From NCBI RefSeq assembly GCF_004570845.1, contig NZ_SPQZ01000001.1, positions 124,001 through 188,000 of the forward strand: a DNA stretch of 64,000 bases, given 5' to 3'. This DNA is from Orlajensenia leifsoniae (GTDB lineage: Bacteria; Actinomycetota; Actinomycetes; Actinomycetales; Microbacteriaceae). A program made the translations under genes and the position numbers. Below are positions 43,664-52,178 of the stretch, piece after piece (positions within the stretch are counted from its first letter, which is position 1; each line of letters begins with the position of its first letter). Under the pieces are notes generated by a model that saw only the letters and a list, made by a program, of their open reading frames with translations, was not told where the DNA came from and searched no databases.

Positions 43664-44704
43664 TCAGTCGTAGTCCTCGATGCGCCACTCGTCGTGCCAG
43701 TCGATGATCACCTCGTCGCCGTCGAATCGGAGAGGCAGCCAGACGTAGTCCGCGATCGATGTGTCGGGGTCGGGAAGCGGAACAGCACCCCACTCGCTGT
43801 GATCGTGGTCGGGACTGAACACCCTCTCGAAGAGGGCTGGGATGTCGGGGAGGTCGGCGGGCGGGTCCACCACCCACCGGTCGCCCAGCGCGATGTAGAG
43901 GTCCCGCTTCAGCGGATGCTTGAAGATCGACGACAGCTGCGATCGGTAAGAGGTGTGGGACTCATCGCCGGGGTGCGGGTCTCCGATGACGGTCCAGGGG
44001 CCGTGATGACTGTCGGCCACGGCGGACTCGGATTGGTTGGGGAAATAGCCCGTCGTTCCCGACGTGATCAGGTAATGCCGACGGTTCCGCCTGAAGTAGG
44101 CCGGCGCCTCCCGCACGAACGGGGGCTGCGGGTGCGGGAAATGCGTCGAATAGTACCCGGTGACGTCCGTGTAGTCGTCGGTCAGGTCGGCGCAGATCAT
44201 CTCGCTGTGCACGCGCTCGAAGTAGTAGTAAGCCTTCCCGTCCGAAGGGTCGACGACGAGATCGAAGTCACCGGCGTTCATGCCGAGTGGCCGGAGTCCG
44301 CTGCGCACGAGTTCGTAAGGTCCCAGGATGTCGTCCGCGGTGAAGACGCTCGACATCTGCTCGCCGTTGCGCTGCATCACCTTCACCCAGCACACGTACT
44401 TGCCCGTGCGGGCGTTGTGGATGATGTGCGGCCGGTCGGCGAACTGCGCAGGGTGCATCGGATGCTGGGGATCATCGACGACGGGCGGGATGATCAGACC
44501 GCGGTCCTCCCAGTTGTAGAGATCGGTGGAGGCGTAGCAGCGCACACCCCAGTGCCAGATCCCGTTTCCGGGTGCGGTCCTCTCCTTGTTCTCGCCGTAC
44601 CAGTAGAAGACTCCGTCGACGAAGAGGATCGATCCGCCGTGCGCCTGGATCCGCCCCCCCGCTGTGTCGAACCATGGCTGGCCGGGTCGGATGGACTGCT
44701 GCAT
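43664..44704 (-). CDS. Family 43-type glycosyl hydrolase (exo-beta-1,3-galactanase-like, GH43_24 type)
   Basis: This 346-residue protein shows the start seen in exo-beta-1,3-galactanases of GH43: IQAHGGSILFVDGVFYWYGE, followed by CYASTDLYNWEDRG and NAGDFDLVVDPSDGKAYYYF. It has no signal peptide or carbohydrate-binding domain. The ATG at 44704 has a CGAGGAA site. It is the last gene of the GH78/ABC operon. With the rhamnosidase it would degrade side chains or backbone fragments of arabinogalactan. Family placement is by motif, and the exact bond cut is inferred. Confidence 0.8.
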   Translation of the reverse strand: MQQSIRPGQPWFDTAGGRIQAHGGSILFVDGVFYWYGENKERTAPGNGIWHWGVRCYASTDLYNWEDRGLIIPPVVDDPQHPMHPAQFADRPHIIHNARTGKYVCWVKVMQRNGEQMSSVFTADDILGPYELVRSGLRPLGMNAGDFDLVVDPSDGKAYYYFERVHSEMICADLTDDYTDVTGYYSTHFPHPQPPFVREAPAYFRRNRRHYLITSGTTGYFPNQSESAVADSHHGPWTVIGDPHPGDESHTSYRSQLSSIFKHPLKRDLYIALGDRWVVDPPADLPDIPALFERVFSPDHDHSEWGAVPLPDPDTSIADYVWLPLRFDGDEVIIDWHDEWRIEDYD

Positions 44705-44766
44705 TGCTGTTCCTCGTCTGGTGGTGGTGGAGCCGTGGGTGCGGGCGCGCTCGCGCTCCGTGGTGT

Positions 44767-47409
44767 CTACCACCGGCGGTAGGGCGGCTTGGGGGCGTCC
44801 TGCGACGCCGGACGGAAGGTGGAGGTGAACGAGTGCCGGCCTGGGCCGACCCTGTGCTCGCCCCCGCCGCCGGGAAGTACGACGGTCGCGGTGGCGCTCG
44901 GAGGCACCTCGACGTCGAGGAAGAACGACTCCCCGTCACGTCGCCAGGCCGACGACGCCAGGCCCAGTGGCGTGCGGTGGCTCGCCGAGGCGTGTGTGAG
45001 CGCGCCACCCGGCTGAGGTGCGATGCGCAGCGACGCGAAGCCGGGCTCAGCCGAATCGAGACCGGCGACGACGCGGTGCATGAAGTCCGCGACGGCGCCG
45101 AGCGCGTAGTGGTTGAACGAGGTCATGTCACCGGGGTTCACCGAACCGTCGGGCAGCATGCTGTCCCAGCGCTCCCAGATCGTGGTCGCACCCATCGACA
45201 CCGGGTAGAGCCAGGAGGGCAGCTCCTCCTGCAGGAGCAGGTGGTAGGCGGCGTCGATCCCTCCGGCCCGCACGAGCGCGTCGCAGATGATCGGAGTCCC
45301 GACGAATCCGGTGCTGATGTGGAAGTCACCGGCGGCGACGAGGTGCAGCAGCCGGTCGCCGGCGTGGGCCACCTGCTCCTCGGTCGCGAACAACTCGAAC
45401 ACGAGGGCGACGGCGATCGCCGTGACCGTGTCGCTGACGATCCGGCCGCTCGGTGCGATGTACTCCCGTTGGAACGCTGTCGTCGCCCGCTCCGCGACGG
45501 CGCCGTAGTGAGCGGCATCCGTCTCCCTGCCGAGAATGGCTGCAGTCTCGGCGAGGATGCGCGCCGTGCGCACGTGATAGGCGGTCGCCACGAGGTACTT
45601 GTCGGTCTGGGAGGCGCCGGGGCTGTCCGGCGGTGCCGCGGGGTCGAGCCAGTCGCCGAGCTGGAAGCCCGTGTTCCACAGGCCCGTGTGGCCGGTCAGG
45701 TCGTCGACGAGGTCGACCCACGCCTTCATGCTGTCGTACTGATCGACGAGCACCCGGGTGTCGCCGTCGTGCCGGTACATCTCCCACGGCACGATGACGG
45801 CGGCGTCTCCCCACGCCGCGGTCGGGTGGTTCGGGAATCCGCATTCGATCCAGGGAACGAAGTTGGGCACGTGACCCTGATCGGCCTGCTCGTGGGCGAC
45901 GTCGCGAAGCCAGCCGCTGAGCGTGCCGTGGGCTCCGAACAGTCGCAGGGCCGTGGGAGTGAACACCTGGATGTCACCGGTCCAGCCGAGTCGTTCGTCT
46001 CGCTGCGGGCAGTCGGTCGGCAGGTCGACGAAGTTGTCGCGCATGCTCCACACGACGTTCTCGTGCAGGCGATTGAGTCCGGGATGCGAGCTCTCGAACC
46101 AACCTGTGCGCTCCATGTCGGTGTGCACGACCAACGCCTCGACGTCGACGGTGTCGATGCCGCCCGGCCAGTTCTCGAGCTCGGCGTAGCGGAAGCCGTG
46201 CAGCGTGAAACGCGGCGTCCACTCCTCGACGCCGTCGCCGGCGAAGGTGTAGCTGTCGACTGAGATCGCGGAGCGCAGGGGGCGAACGCCGAGTGCCCCG
46301 TTCTCGATCACCTCGGCGTGATGCAACGTCAGGGTGTGGCCGGCGTCGGCGGAGGCCCGGATGCGCAGCTTCCCGGCGATGTTCTGTCCGAAGTCGAGAC
46401 GGATGCGGGAGCCGGCGATGGCCTCGACGCTGATCGGGCGCAACACCTCGGTGACCTTGATCGGGGGGCCGGTCGGCGCCTCGATCGCGGCGTCGAAGTC
46501 GTCGAAGGGGAGGACGACGGGTCGCTGCCAGTGCTGGGCGTCGAAGCCGGTGTCGCTCCAACCGGACGGGAGCAGCCTGGCGTCGTACGCCTCACCCTCG
46601 TAGAGGCCGGCGCTGGTGATGGGCGCCTTGCTCCACCGCCAGGAGTCGGTGAGGGGAACATCCAGACGAGAGCCGTCAGTGAGGGTGATCTCCACCTGCA
46701 GCAGCACGGACGCGTCGCGCCCGTACACGTCCCACAGGCCGCCCTCGAAACCGATGCGTCCGCGGTACCAGCCATCGGCAAGCCAGACGCCGATGACGTT
46801 GCGTCCGGCGCGGATCGCCTCGGTCACGTCGAAGGTCTGGGAGCGGAGCCGGTGGCTGTAGCTCGTCCAACCGGGCGAGAGCAGCTCCTCCGACACTGGT
46901 GCACCGTTCAGTTCAACCTCGTAGACGCCATGGGCGGTGGAGTAGATGCGGGCCCGACGGATGCGGGCAGGATCCACGCTGTCCCAGTCGGCGCGCAGCA
47001 GGTAGCCCGGTCGCAGCTCCCCCTGGGGTTCCGCCGGAGATGGCGAGACGAACGGCACGTGCCAGTCCGTGCGCTCGAGCAGACCGGCCTCGATGCGGTA
47101 CGGCGCACTCCAGACGGAGTCGACCCCGTCGCCCACGACTCGAAGCCGGAGGCTCACCGCCTCGCGCGAGGTCAGCGGGGCGAACGGCCACTCGATCAGG
47201 CGACGACCGCCGCCGTGCTCGAGGTGCAGGTCGACGGTGCCGTCCTCCCGAGTGAGCTCGAAGGCGACCGAGCCGACCGGGCTCGCCGAAGCGGTCGCCC
47301 ACGAGACCCGGGGTCGACTCTCGCCGATGCCGATCGACGAGCCTCCGCGGCGATTCTCGAGCCAGACGTCGTCGATGGTGGTGAGGGTGAGGTGATCGGT
47401 GATCGTCAT
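44767..47409 (-). CDS. Alpha-L-rhamnosidase (GH78)
   Basis: This 880-residue enzyme has the GH78 layout: an N-terminal beta domain (WLENRRGG.., SWATASASPVGSVAFEL), the Bac_rhamnosid_N region (VYEVELNGAPVSEELLSPGW, VWLADGWYRGRIG), and an (alpha/alpha)6 catalytic domain with DCPQRDERLGWTGD at 466-479. E472 there is the general acid. LDFGQNIAGKL at 338-348 is also typical. It removes terminal L-rhamnose. There is no signal peptide, so it acts on imported oligosaccharides. It begins 4 bases after the permease stop and is followed 62 bases on by the GH43 gene. Confidence 0.94.
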   Translation of the reverse strand: MTITDHLTLTTIDDVWLENRRGGSSIGIGESRPRVSWATASASPVGSVAFELTREDGTVDLHLEHGGGRRLIEWPFAPLTSREAVSLRLRVVGDGVDSVWSAPYRIEAGLLERTDWHVPFVSPSPAEPQGELRPGYLLRADWDSVDPARIRRARIYSTAHGVYEVELNGAPVSEELLSPGWTSYSHRLRSQTFDVTEAIRAGRNVIGVWLADGWYRGRIGFEGGLWDVYGRDASVLLQVEITLTDGSRLDVPLTDSWRWSKAPITSAGLYEGEAYDARLLPSGWSDTGFDAQHWQRPVVLPFDDFDAAIEAPTGPPIKVTEVLRPISVEAIAGSRIRLDFGQNIAGKLRIRASADAGHTLTLHHAEVIENGALGVRPLRSAISVDSYTFAGDGVEEWTPRFTLHGFRYAELENWPGGIDTVDVEALVVHTDMERTGWFESSHPGLNRLHENVVWSMRDNFVDLPTDCPQRDERLGWTGDIQVFTPTALRLFGAHGTLSGWLRDVAHEQADQGHVPNFVPWIECGFPNHPTAAWGDAAVIVPWEMYRHDGDTRVLVDQYDSMKAWVDLVDDLTGHTGLWNTGFQLGDWLDPAAPPDSPGASQTDKYLVATAYHVRTARILAETAAILGRETDAAHYGAVAERATTAFQREYIAPSGRIVSDTVTAIAVALVFELFATEEQVAHAGDRLLHLVAAGDFHISTGFVGTPIICDALVRAGGIDAAYHLLLQEELPSWLYPVSMGATTIWERWDSMLPDGSVNPGDMTSFNHYALGAVADFMHRVVAGLDSAEPGFASLRIAPQPGGALTHASASHRTPLGLASSAWRRDGESFFLDVEVPPSATATVVLPGGGGEHRVGPGRHSFTSTFRPASQDAPKPPYRRW

Positions 47410-47413
47410 TCGT

Positions 47414-48325
47414 CTATCCCTTGACCGATCCGGCTGTGAGGCCCTTCATGACTTGCTGATTGAGGAACAGGTAGAGCAGGAGCGTCCCGAGGACGTTGAC
47501 CGCGATGGCCGCGAACGTCGGGCCGTACTGCACCGCCCCGTACTGGCCGGTGAAGTTGAGCAGACCGACCTGGATCGTGCGCAGGGCGTCGCTGTTCGTG
47601 AAGGTCAAGGCGATCAGCAGGTCGTTCCAGAGGAAGAAGAACTGCACGAGGCCGACGGTGAAGATCGCGTTGCGCACCAACGGCAATCCGACGGCCCAGA
47701 ACGACCGCAGGATGCTGGCGCCGTCGAGCGTCGACGCCTCGAAGATCTCACGCGGAACCGACCGGAAGAACGTCGCCATCATGAACACCGTCAAGGGCAG
47801 GCCCGTGGCGACGTAGGTGAGGATGAGCGGCCAGTAGGTCCCGGTCAGACCCGTGCGGAAGTAGATGGTGAAGAGCGGGAGCAGGATCATCTGGGTCGGC
47901 ACCATGATGCCGGCGAGGAACAGCAGGAGGACTGTGCCGCGGCCCTTCCAGACCATCACCTCGAGGGCGAAGCCGGCCGCGACGCCGAACAGCAGGATGA
48001 GTGCGAGGGACGGGAAGACGACGATGATGCTGTTGACGATGTAGTGGCCGAATCCGCTGTCGAACACCTCGACGTAGTTGTCGAGCGACCAGGTCTTCGG
48101 CAGCGCCCAGAACGGGTCGTTGAGGAACTCGCTCTGGGTCTTGAACGAGCCGAGGAACATCCAGAGCATCGGGTAGATCTCGACGATCAGGAGCACGGCG
48201 ATGAGGATGCGGATCGGGAGCCTGGCGAAGAAGCGGCGTGGAGTGCTTCGGCGGCTGCGCGGGACACCGCCGCTCGTCAGCCCCCTCGGGTGGACGCTGG
48301 CGATGGCCGTGGTCTGCGTGGTCAT
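47414..48325 (-). CDS. Sugar ABC transporter permease (MalG type)
   Basis: This 303-residue membrane protein has six hydrophobic segments and the EAA loop EASTLDGASILRSFWAVGLP. It starts 4 bases after the MalF-type permease stop and is followed at once by the GH78 gene, so the operon is tightly packed. As in the GH127 operon, no ATPase gene is present, so a shared MsiK-type ATPase is likely. Confidence 0.93.
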   Translation of the reverse strand: MTTQTTAIASVHPRGLTSGGVPRSRRSTPRRFFARLPIRILIAVLLIVEIYPMLWMFLGSFKTQSEFLNDPFWALPKTWSLDNYVEVFDSGFGHYIVNSIIVVFPSLALILLFGVAAGFALEVMVWKGRGTVLLLFLAGIMVPTQMILLPLFTIYFRTGLTGTYWPLILTYVATGLPLTVFMMATFFRSVPREIFEASTLDGASILRSFWAVGLPLVRNAIFTVGLVQFFFLWNDLLIALTFTNSDALRTIQVGLLNFTGQYGAVQYGPTFAAIAVNVLGTLLLYLFLNQQVMKGLTAGSVKG

Positions 48326-48329
48326 GGTC

Positions 48330-49214
48330 TCAGCCCTTCGTGATGTCGCGGCGCGTGGACCGGAAGATGAACACGGTGAACAGCAGGCAGAGGATCGTGA
48401 GCATCAGCGCGATCGTGCTGCCGTAGCCGTACTCGCCGTAGGTGAACGAGGTCTGGAACATGTAGAGCGTCAACGGGGTCGTCGCGTTGCCCGGGCCGCC
48501 GTTGGTGAGGGCGATGATCGTGTCGAAGACCTTGAGGGTGCCGTTGATGCTGAAGATGAGCGAGGACAGCAGCACGGGGAGGGAGAGCGGCAGCACGATC
48601 GTGCGCACCAGCTTCCATCCTCCAGCGCCGTCGAGGCGGGCGGACTCGAGCATCTCCTCGGGGATGTCGAGCAGGCCTGCGTACAGCAGAACCGCGTAGA
48701 AGCCCATCGACCGCCACAGGTCCATCAGGATGATGATCCAGAACGAGGCATCCGGCGTTCCGAACCAGTCGACCGACGGGATGCCGAACACGTTGAGCAG
48801 GGAGTTGACCGGCCCCGTCGTCGGCGCCGCCTCGAAGAGGCGCTGGAACAGGAGCGCCACGGCGACGGTGGGCAGCACGACCGGGAAGAACACGATCGTG
48901 CGGATCGTCGACGACGCCTTCTTCAGCCAGAAGACGTACAGCAGTGACAGGCCGAATCCCGTGCCGACCTGCAGGATGGTGAGGACCAGGGCGTAACGGA
49001 TCGTGAACCAGATCGCGCTCCAGGCGGCCGGGTCCTGGAAGAACTTGGTGAAGTTCCCGAGCCCGTTGAACGTGAAGCCCACGATGGGGTTGCCGTCGAA
49101 GACCGTGTAGCCGAGCGACCAGAGGATCGGCACGAGCATGACCAGCGAGTAGACCAGCAGCGCCGGCCCCAGCAGTACGAAGATGGCGCGCTTGTCGCCG
49201 AGGACTCTATCCAT
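48330..49214 (-). CDS. Sugar ABC transporter permease (MalF type)
   Basis: This 294-residue protein has six membrane segments and the EAA-like loop ESARLDGAGGWKLVRTIVLP. It pairs with the MalG-type permease. It is preceded by an 88-base gap carrying a perfect 16-bp hairpin after the binding-protein gene. Substrate inferred from GH78 and GH43: a rhamnose-containing oligosaccharide. Confidence 0.93.
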   Translation of the reverse strand: MDRVLGDKRAIFVLLGPALLVYSLVMLVPILWSLGYTVFDGNPIVGFTFNGLGNFTKFFQDPAAWSAIWFTIRYALVLTILQVGTGFGLSLLYVFWLKKASSTIRTIVFFPVVLPTVAVALLFQRLFEAAPTTGPVNSLLNVFGIPSVDWFGTPDASFWIIILMDLWRSMGFYAVLLYAGLLDIPEEMLESARLDGAGGWKLVRTIVLPLSLPVLLSSLIFSINGTLKVFDTIIALTNGGPGNATTPLTLYMFQTSFTYGEYGYGSTIALMLTILCLLFTVFIFRSTRRDITKG

Positions 49215-49253
49215 GGTTCTTTCAATCTTTCGGCCGCGTCAGCAGCAGGCGAT

Positions 49254-49289
49254 GAATGCAGGGGCGCAGCGCACTGCGCCCCTGCATTC
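49254..49289 (-). other. Intercistronic 16-bp hairpin after the binding-protein gene
   Basis: The arms GAATGCAGGGGCGCAG (49254-49269) and CTGCGCCCCTGCATTC (49274-49289) are perfect complements with a 4-base loop. It lies 13 bases after the binding-protein stop and 40 before the permease start. No T run follows, so RNA protection or partial termination are both possible. Confidence 0.7.
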
Positions 49290-49302
49290 GGGTGGTGAGG
49301 AA

Positions 49303-50619
49303 TCAGCCCTCGTCGTTCGCCGCCTGCACGAGCTTCATGAAGTCAGCACCGCTCAGTGTGCCGTTCGCGAGGCCTCCGCCGTTGGTCTGGCTGACGCTGG
49401 TGCCCTTCGAGGTGAACAGCGCCTCGAACCAGAGGATGCTCGACGGAGCATCCTGGATGACCTGCTGCACGGTCTGCGTCGTCTCGGGGAGGTCGGTGGG
49501 CGGGGTGTCGAGTGCGAAGCCGGACACCACGCCGCTCTCCTTGAGGACCGCGTCGCCGTAGTTGGACGCGATGCACTTGAGCCAGGCGGCCTGGCTGTCG
49601 CCGAAGCCCTTCTTGGCGAGCATCACCGGGATGCCGACGTTCGCCGGAACCTGGTCGATGCTGCCGGCACCGCCGTCGACGGCCGGGAAGGGCGCGAAGC
49701 CGACGTTGTCGACGCCGATGGTGTTCTGCGTCTCGTCGTTGAAGTTGGCGAGCGCCCAGCTGCCCATGTAGAAGAAGGCCGCCTTACCGGTGAGGAACTC
49801 GTTCATCGCCGCGTTGTAGTCGACCGATCCGACGGCTTCGCCGAAGTAGCCGGCCTTGCCGAGCTCTGCGACCGCGTCAGCGGCCTTGACGTACTCGTCG
49901 TCAGTGAGCTTGGCCGTGCCGTCGGCGACGTCCTTGAGTGCGTCGGGGCCGAGGTCGCGGGCGATGTAGTCGCCGACGAGGCGGGTGACCGGCCATCCGT
50001 CCTTGCCTGCTGCGGCGAAGGGCTGGACGCCGGCTCCCTGCAGGGTGTCCGCGGCCGCGACGAGGTCGTCCCAGGTGGCCGGCGCTTCGAGGCCGTTGTC
50101 GGCGAGGAGCTGCTTGTTGTACCAGAAGCCCTCGATGTTGAGCTCGGTCGGCAGGGCGTACAGGCTGTCCTCGCCGTACAGAGCCTTGATCGTCGAGTCC
50201 GCGGCGGGCAGGATCTTGTCGGCGACACCGAGCTTCTCGAGCTCGGCCGAGAGGTCGACGACCTGACCGGCATCGATGAACTGCTTCATCAGCGACGGCG
50301 TGCCCGCGGCCATCGACATGTTCGACAGGGCGTCCTGGCCGGCGAGGAGCTGGAGCTTCTGGTCCCACTGTGTTCCGGCGACGGAGTCCGAGGTGAGCGG
50401 TGCCGCCTTCTCCTCGGCCGCGCACTGATCCTTGCCCAGTGCCTCGAGCGTGCTGATGATGGTGGTGTTCTCGGTCTGGCCGAGGTAGGTGAACTTCCCG
50501 CTGTCCGCGCTTCCTCCGCCACTGGCGGGTCCGCACGCGGTGAGCAGCATGGCTCCCGCTCCGACGACGGCCACGAGGGGCGCGAGACGCCGCAGTCGTG
50601 ATTTCGGTGCTGTGGTCAC
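49303..50619 (-). CDS. Sugar ABC transporter substrate-binding lipoprotein
   Basis: This 438-residue protein has a signal segment ending in the lipobox LTAC (about residues 25-28) and then a MalE/UgpB-type binding fold (KFTYLGQTENTTIISTLEAL.., YALPTELNIEGFWYNKQLL, AFFYMGSWALANF). It starts with GTG at 50619 behind a strong AAGGAGG site. It is the first gene of the GH78/GH43 operon, which places its ligand among rhamnose-bearing oligosaccharides. Confidence 0.93.
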   Translation of the reverse strand: MTTAPKSRLRRLAPLVAVVGAGAMLLTACGPASGGGSADSGKFTYLGQTENTTIISTLEALGKDQCAAEEKAAPLTSDSVAGTQWDQKLQLLAGQDALSNMSMAAGTPSLMKQFIDAGQVVDLSAELEKLGVADKILPAADSTIKALYGEDSLYALPTELNIEGFWYNKQLLADNGLEAPATWDDLVAAADTLQGAGVQPFAAAGKDGWPVTRLVGDYIARDLGPDALKDVADGTAKLTDDEYVKAADAVAELGKAGYFGEAVGSVDYNAAMNEFLTGKAAFFYMGSWALANFNDETQNTIGVDNVGFAPFPAVDGGAGSIDQVPANVGIPVMLAKKGFGDSQAAWLKCIASNYGDAVLKESGVVSGFALDTPPTDLPETTQTVQQVIQDAPSSILWFEALFTSKGTSVSQTNGGGLANGTLSGADFMKLVQAANDEG

Positions 50620-50650
50620 AATTCCTCCTTGAAATGCGAAGCCTCACAAT

Positions 50651-50662
50651 TGAAGCGTTTCA
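50651..50662. promoter_or_regulatory. LacI operator O1
   Basis: TGAAGCGTTTCA is a near-perfect palindrome of the TGAAACGTTTCA type with central CG, the usual LacI-family site. It lies just downstream of the leftward promoter, over the start of the ABC/GH78 transcript. Confidence 0.65.
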
Positions 50663-50669
50663 TTCGGAA

Positions 50670-50697
50670 AATATACGCGTTTTCTGGCTTCTGTCAA
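50670..50697 (-). promoter_or_regulatory. Strong promoter of the GH78/ABC operon
   Basis: On the minus strand TTGACA (50697-50692) and TATATT (50675-50670) are 16 bases apart, the best sigma-70-type match in the window. It is flanked by the two LacI operators. Confidence 0.65.
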
Positions 50698-50703
50698 GCC
50701 AAA

Positions 50704-50727
50704 TAGGATATGTTTTGGAGCGCTTCA
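50704..50727 (+). promoter_or_regulatory. -10 box of the lacI-type gene and LacI operator O2
   Basis: TAGGAT (50704-50709) is the likely -10 box of the rightward regulator gene; a weak TTTCTG (50681-50686) is the matching -35. TGGAGCGCTTCA (50716-50727) falls on the expected start and resembles O1. It lies 65 bases from O1, so the regulator may control itself and join both sites by a DNA loop. Confidence 0.5.
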
Positions 50728-50783
50728 TTCTGAGAGCATGAGCGGATATCGCGCAACACGGCGCGCAGCAAGGGGAACATCCA

Positions 50784-51836
50784 GTGGCACAGGGGCGACG
50801 GGAAGCCGGCAAGTCGGCCCCGAGCATGTCCGATGTCGCCCGTCACGCCGGGGTCGCCCTGGGCACGGTGTCGAACACGATGAACAATCCCGACAAGGTG
50901 AGCGAGGCGACGCGCCGCAAGGTGCAGGCCGCGATCGCCGAACTCGGCTTCATCCGCAACGACGCAGCGCGGTCGCTGGCCACGGGAACCAGCAGCACGA
51001 TCGGGATCGTGCTGGCCGACCTCAGCAACTCCTTCTTCGTTGACATCGCCCGAGGAGCGGATGCCACAGCCCGACAGCACGGCATGAACCTGATCATCGC
51101 CAACTCTGACGTGGATCTGGCGAAGCAGTCGATGAACATCAGCCTGTTCGAGGAGTCCCGCGTCGCCGGCGTGCTGCTTGCGCCACTCGACACCGCCTAC
51201 GTGCGGGGCAGCGCCACACTGCTGCGCAGCACTCCCCTCGTGCTCGTGAACTTCGCAGCGGAGTCCGGTCACTATGCCGGAGTCGTCGCCGACGAGGAGC
51301 ACGGCGGCTACGAGGCGGCGCAGCATCTCATCGGGCTCGGCCGCACCCGACTCGCCTTCCTCGGCGGGCCGCTCCTGCTCACCGCCGTCGCCCAGCGCCT
51401 CGAGGGCGCGCGCGCAGCAGTGGCCGCGAATCCGGGAGTGACACTGGAACACATCGAGACGCGCGGCCTCAACATCCCCCATGGCAGGCACGCCGGTCAG
51501 GACATCCTCGCTCGCGGCGCCGGCACCTTCGACGGCCTGGTGGCGGCATCCGACCTCCTGGCCGTCGGTGCGATCCAGATCCTCGACGGGAAGCCAGGCT
51601 TCGACGTACCGACCGACCTCGCTGTCGTCGGCTACGACAACAACCACTTCGCGTCCGAGAGCGCGATCCCGGTCTCGACGATCAGCCAGCACGGTGAGGA
51701 GATGGGACGAGTTGCGGCGCAGCTGCTCATGAACGAGATACAGGGCGGACCGACGACGATCAAGCAGACCGTGGTCATCAAGCCCGATCTCATTCCCCGG
51801 CGCAGCTCACTCGGAGATGCCTGGCGACGGGATTAG
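50784..51836 (+). CDS. LacI-family transcriptional regulator of the GH78 operon
   Basis: This 350-residue protein has the LacI helix-turn-helix SMSDVARHAGVALGTVSNTM (about 14-33) and a periplasmic-binding-like effector domain (GIVLADLSNSFFVDIARGAD.., AVVGYDNNHFASES, PISTISQ-like PVSTISQHGEEMG). The GTG start at 50784 is preceded by AAGGGGAA. It is divergent from the binding-protein gene with two operator-like palindromes between, so it most likely represses the arabinogalactan/rhamnose operon in the absence of inducer. Confidence 0.93.
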   Translation: MAQGRREAGKSAPSMSDVARHAGVALGTVSNTMNNPDKVSEATRRKVQAAIAELGFIRNDAARSLATGTSSTIGIVLADLSNSFFVDIARGADATARQHGMNLIIANSDVDLAKQSMNISLFEESRVAGVLLAPLDTAYVRGSATLLRSTPLVLVNFAAESGHYAGVVADEEHGGYEAAQHLIGLGRTRLAFLGGPLLLTAVAQRLEGARAAVAANPGVTLEHIETRGLNIPHGRHAGQDILARGAGTFDGLVAASDLLAVGAIQILDGKPGFDVPTDLAVVGYDNNHFASESAIPVSTISQHGEEMGRVAAQLLMNEIQGGPTTIKQTVVIKPDLIPRRSSLGDAWRRD

Positions 51837-51860
51837 TCGCCGTCTGCACGCCCGAGGCGC

Positions 51861-52082
51861 CTAGCCGCCTCTGTGCAGAATTCCGAGAGCGATCGGAGGG
51901 ATATCCCATTCGGGGTCCCGCACGCGGCGCTCCGCACGCTCCGCGTCCCGTTCCAGCCGCCGGTCGGTTCGGCGCGACCGACGCCCGCCGCGCGCGGCAC
52001 GACGTCGCTCTCGCAGGATCGCCATCCGCGTCCTCGTTCGCGGTCGCTCGTCCTCTGCACTCGTGTCAGCTGCATCCGTCAT
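51861..52082 (-). CDS. Small Arg-rich hypothetical protein
   Basis: This 73-residue frame begins MTDAADTSAEDERPRTR and has an Arg-rich middle (RERRRAARGGRRSRRTD), then ends PEWDIPPIALGILHRGG. An AAGGG lies about 9 bases before the ATG. The ending with DIPPIALGIL looks like a conserved tail rather than random sequence, but no family is recognised. Composition is biased, so the call is moderate. Confidence 0.5.
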   Translation of the reverse strand: MTDAADTSAEDERPRTRTRMAILRERRRAARGGRRSRRTDRRLERDAERAERRVRDPEWDIPPIALGILHRGG

Positions 52083-52142
52083 GACCCGAATCCCTTCGTA
52101 ACACCACCGAACTGGTTCGATGGGGTCCTTCCACCGTGAACC

Positions 52143-52172
52143 TTGAATTCACACCTGTCAAGTAATTATGCT
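52143..52172 (+). promoter_or_regulatory. Promoter suggesting a leaderless transcript for the CGNR gene
   Basis: TTGAAT (52143-52148) and TATGCT (52167-52172) are 18 bases apart. The expected start, about 7 bases after the -10 box, falls on the A of the ATG at 52179. No ribosome-binding sequence precedes that ATG. Leaderless mRNAs are common in actinobacteria. Confidence 0.5.
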
Positions 52173-52178
52173 GGTGTT

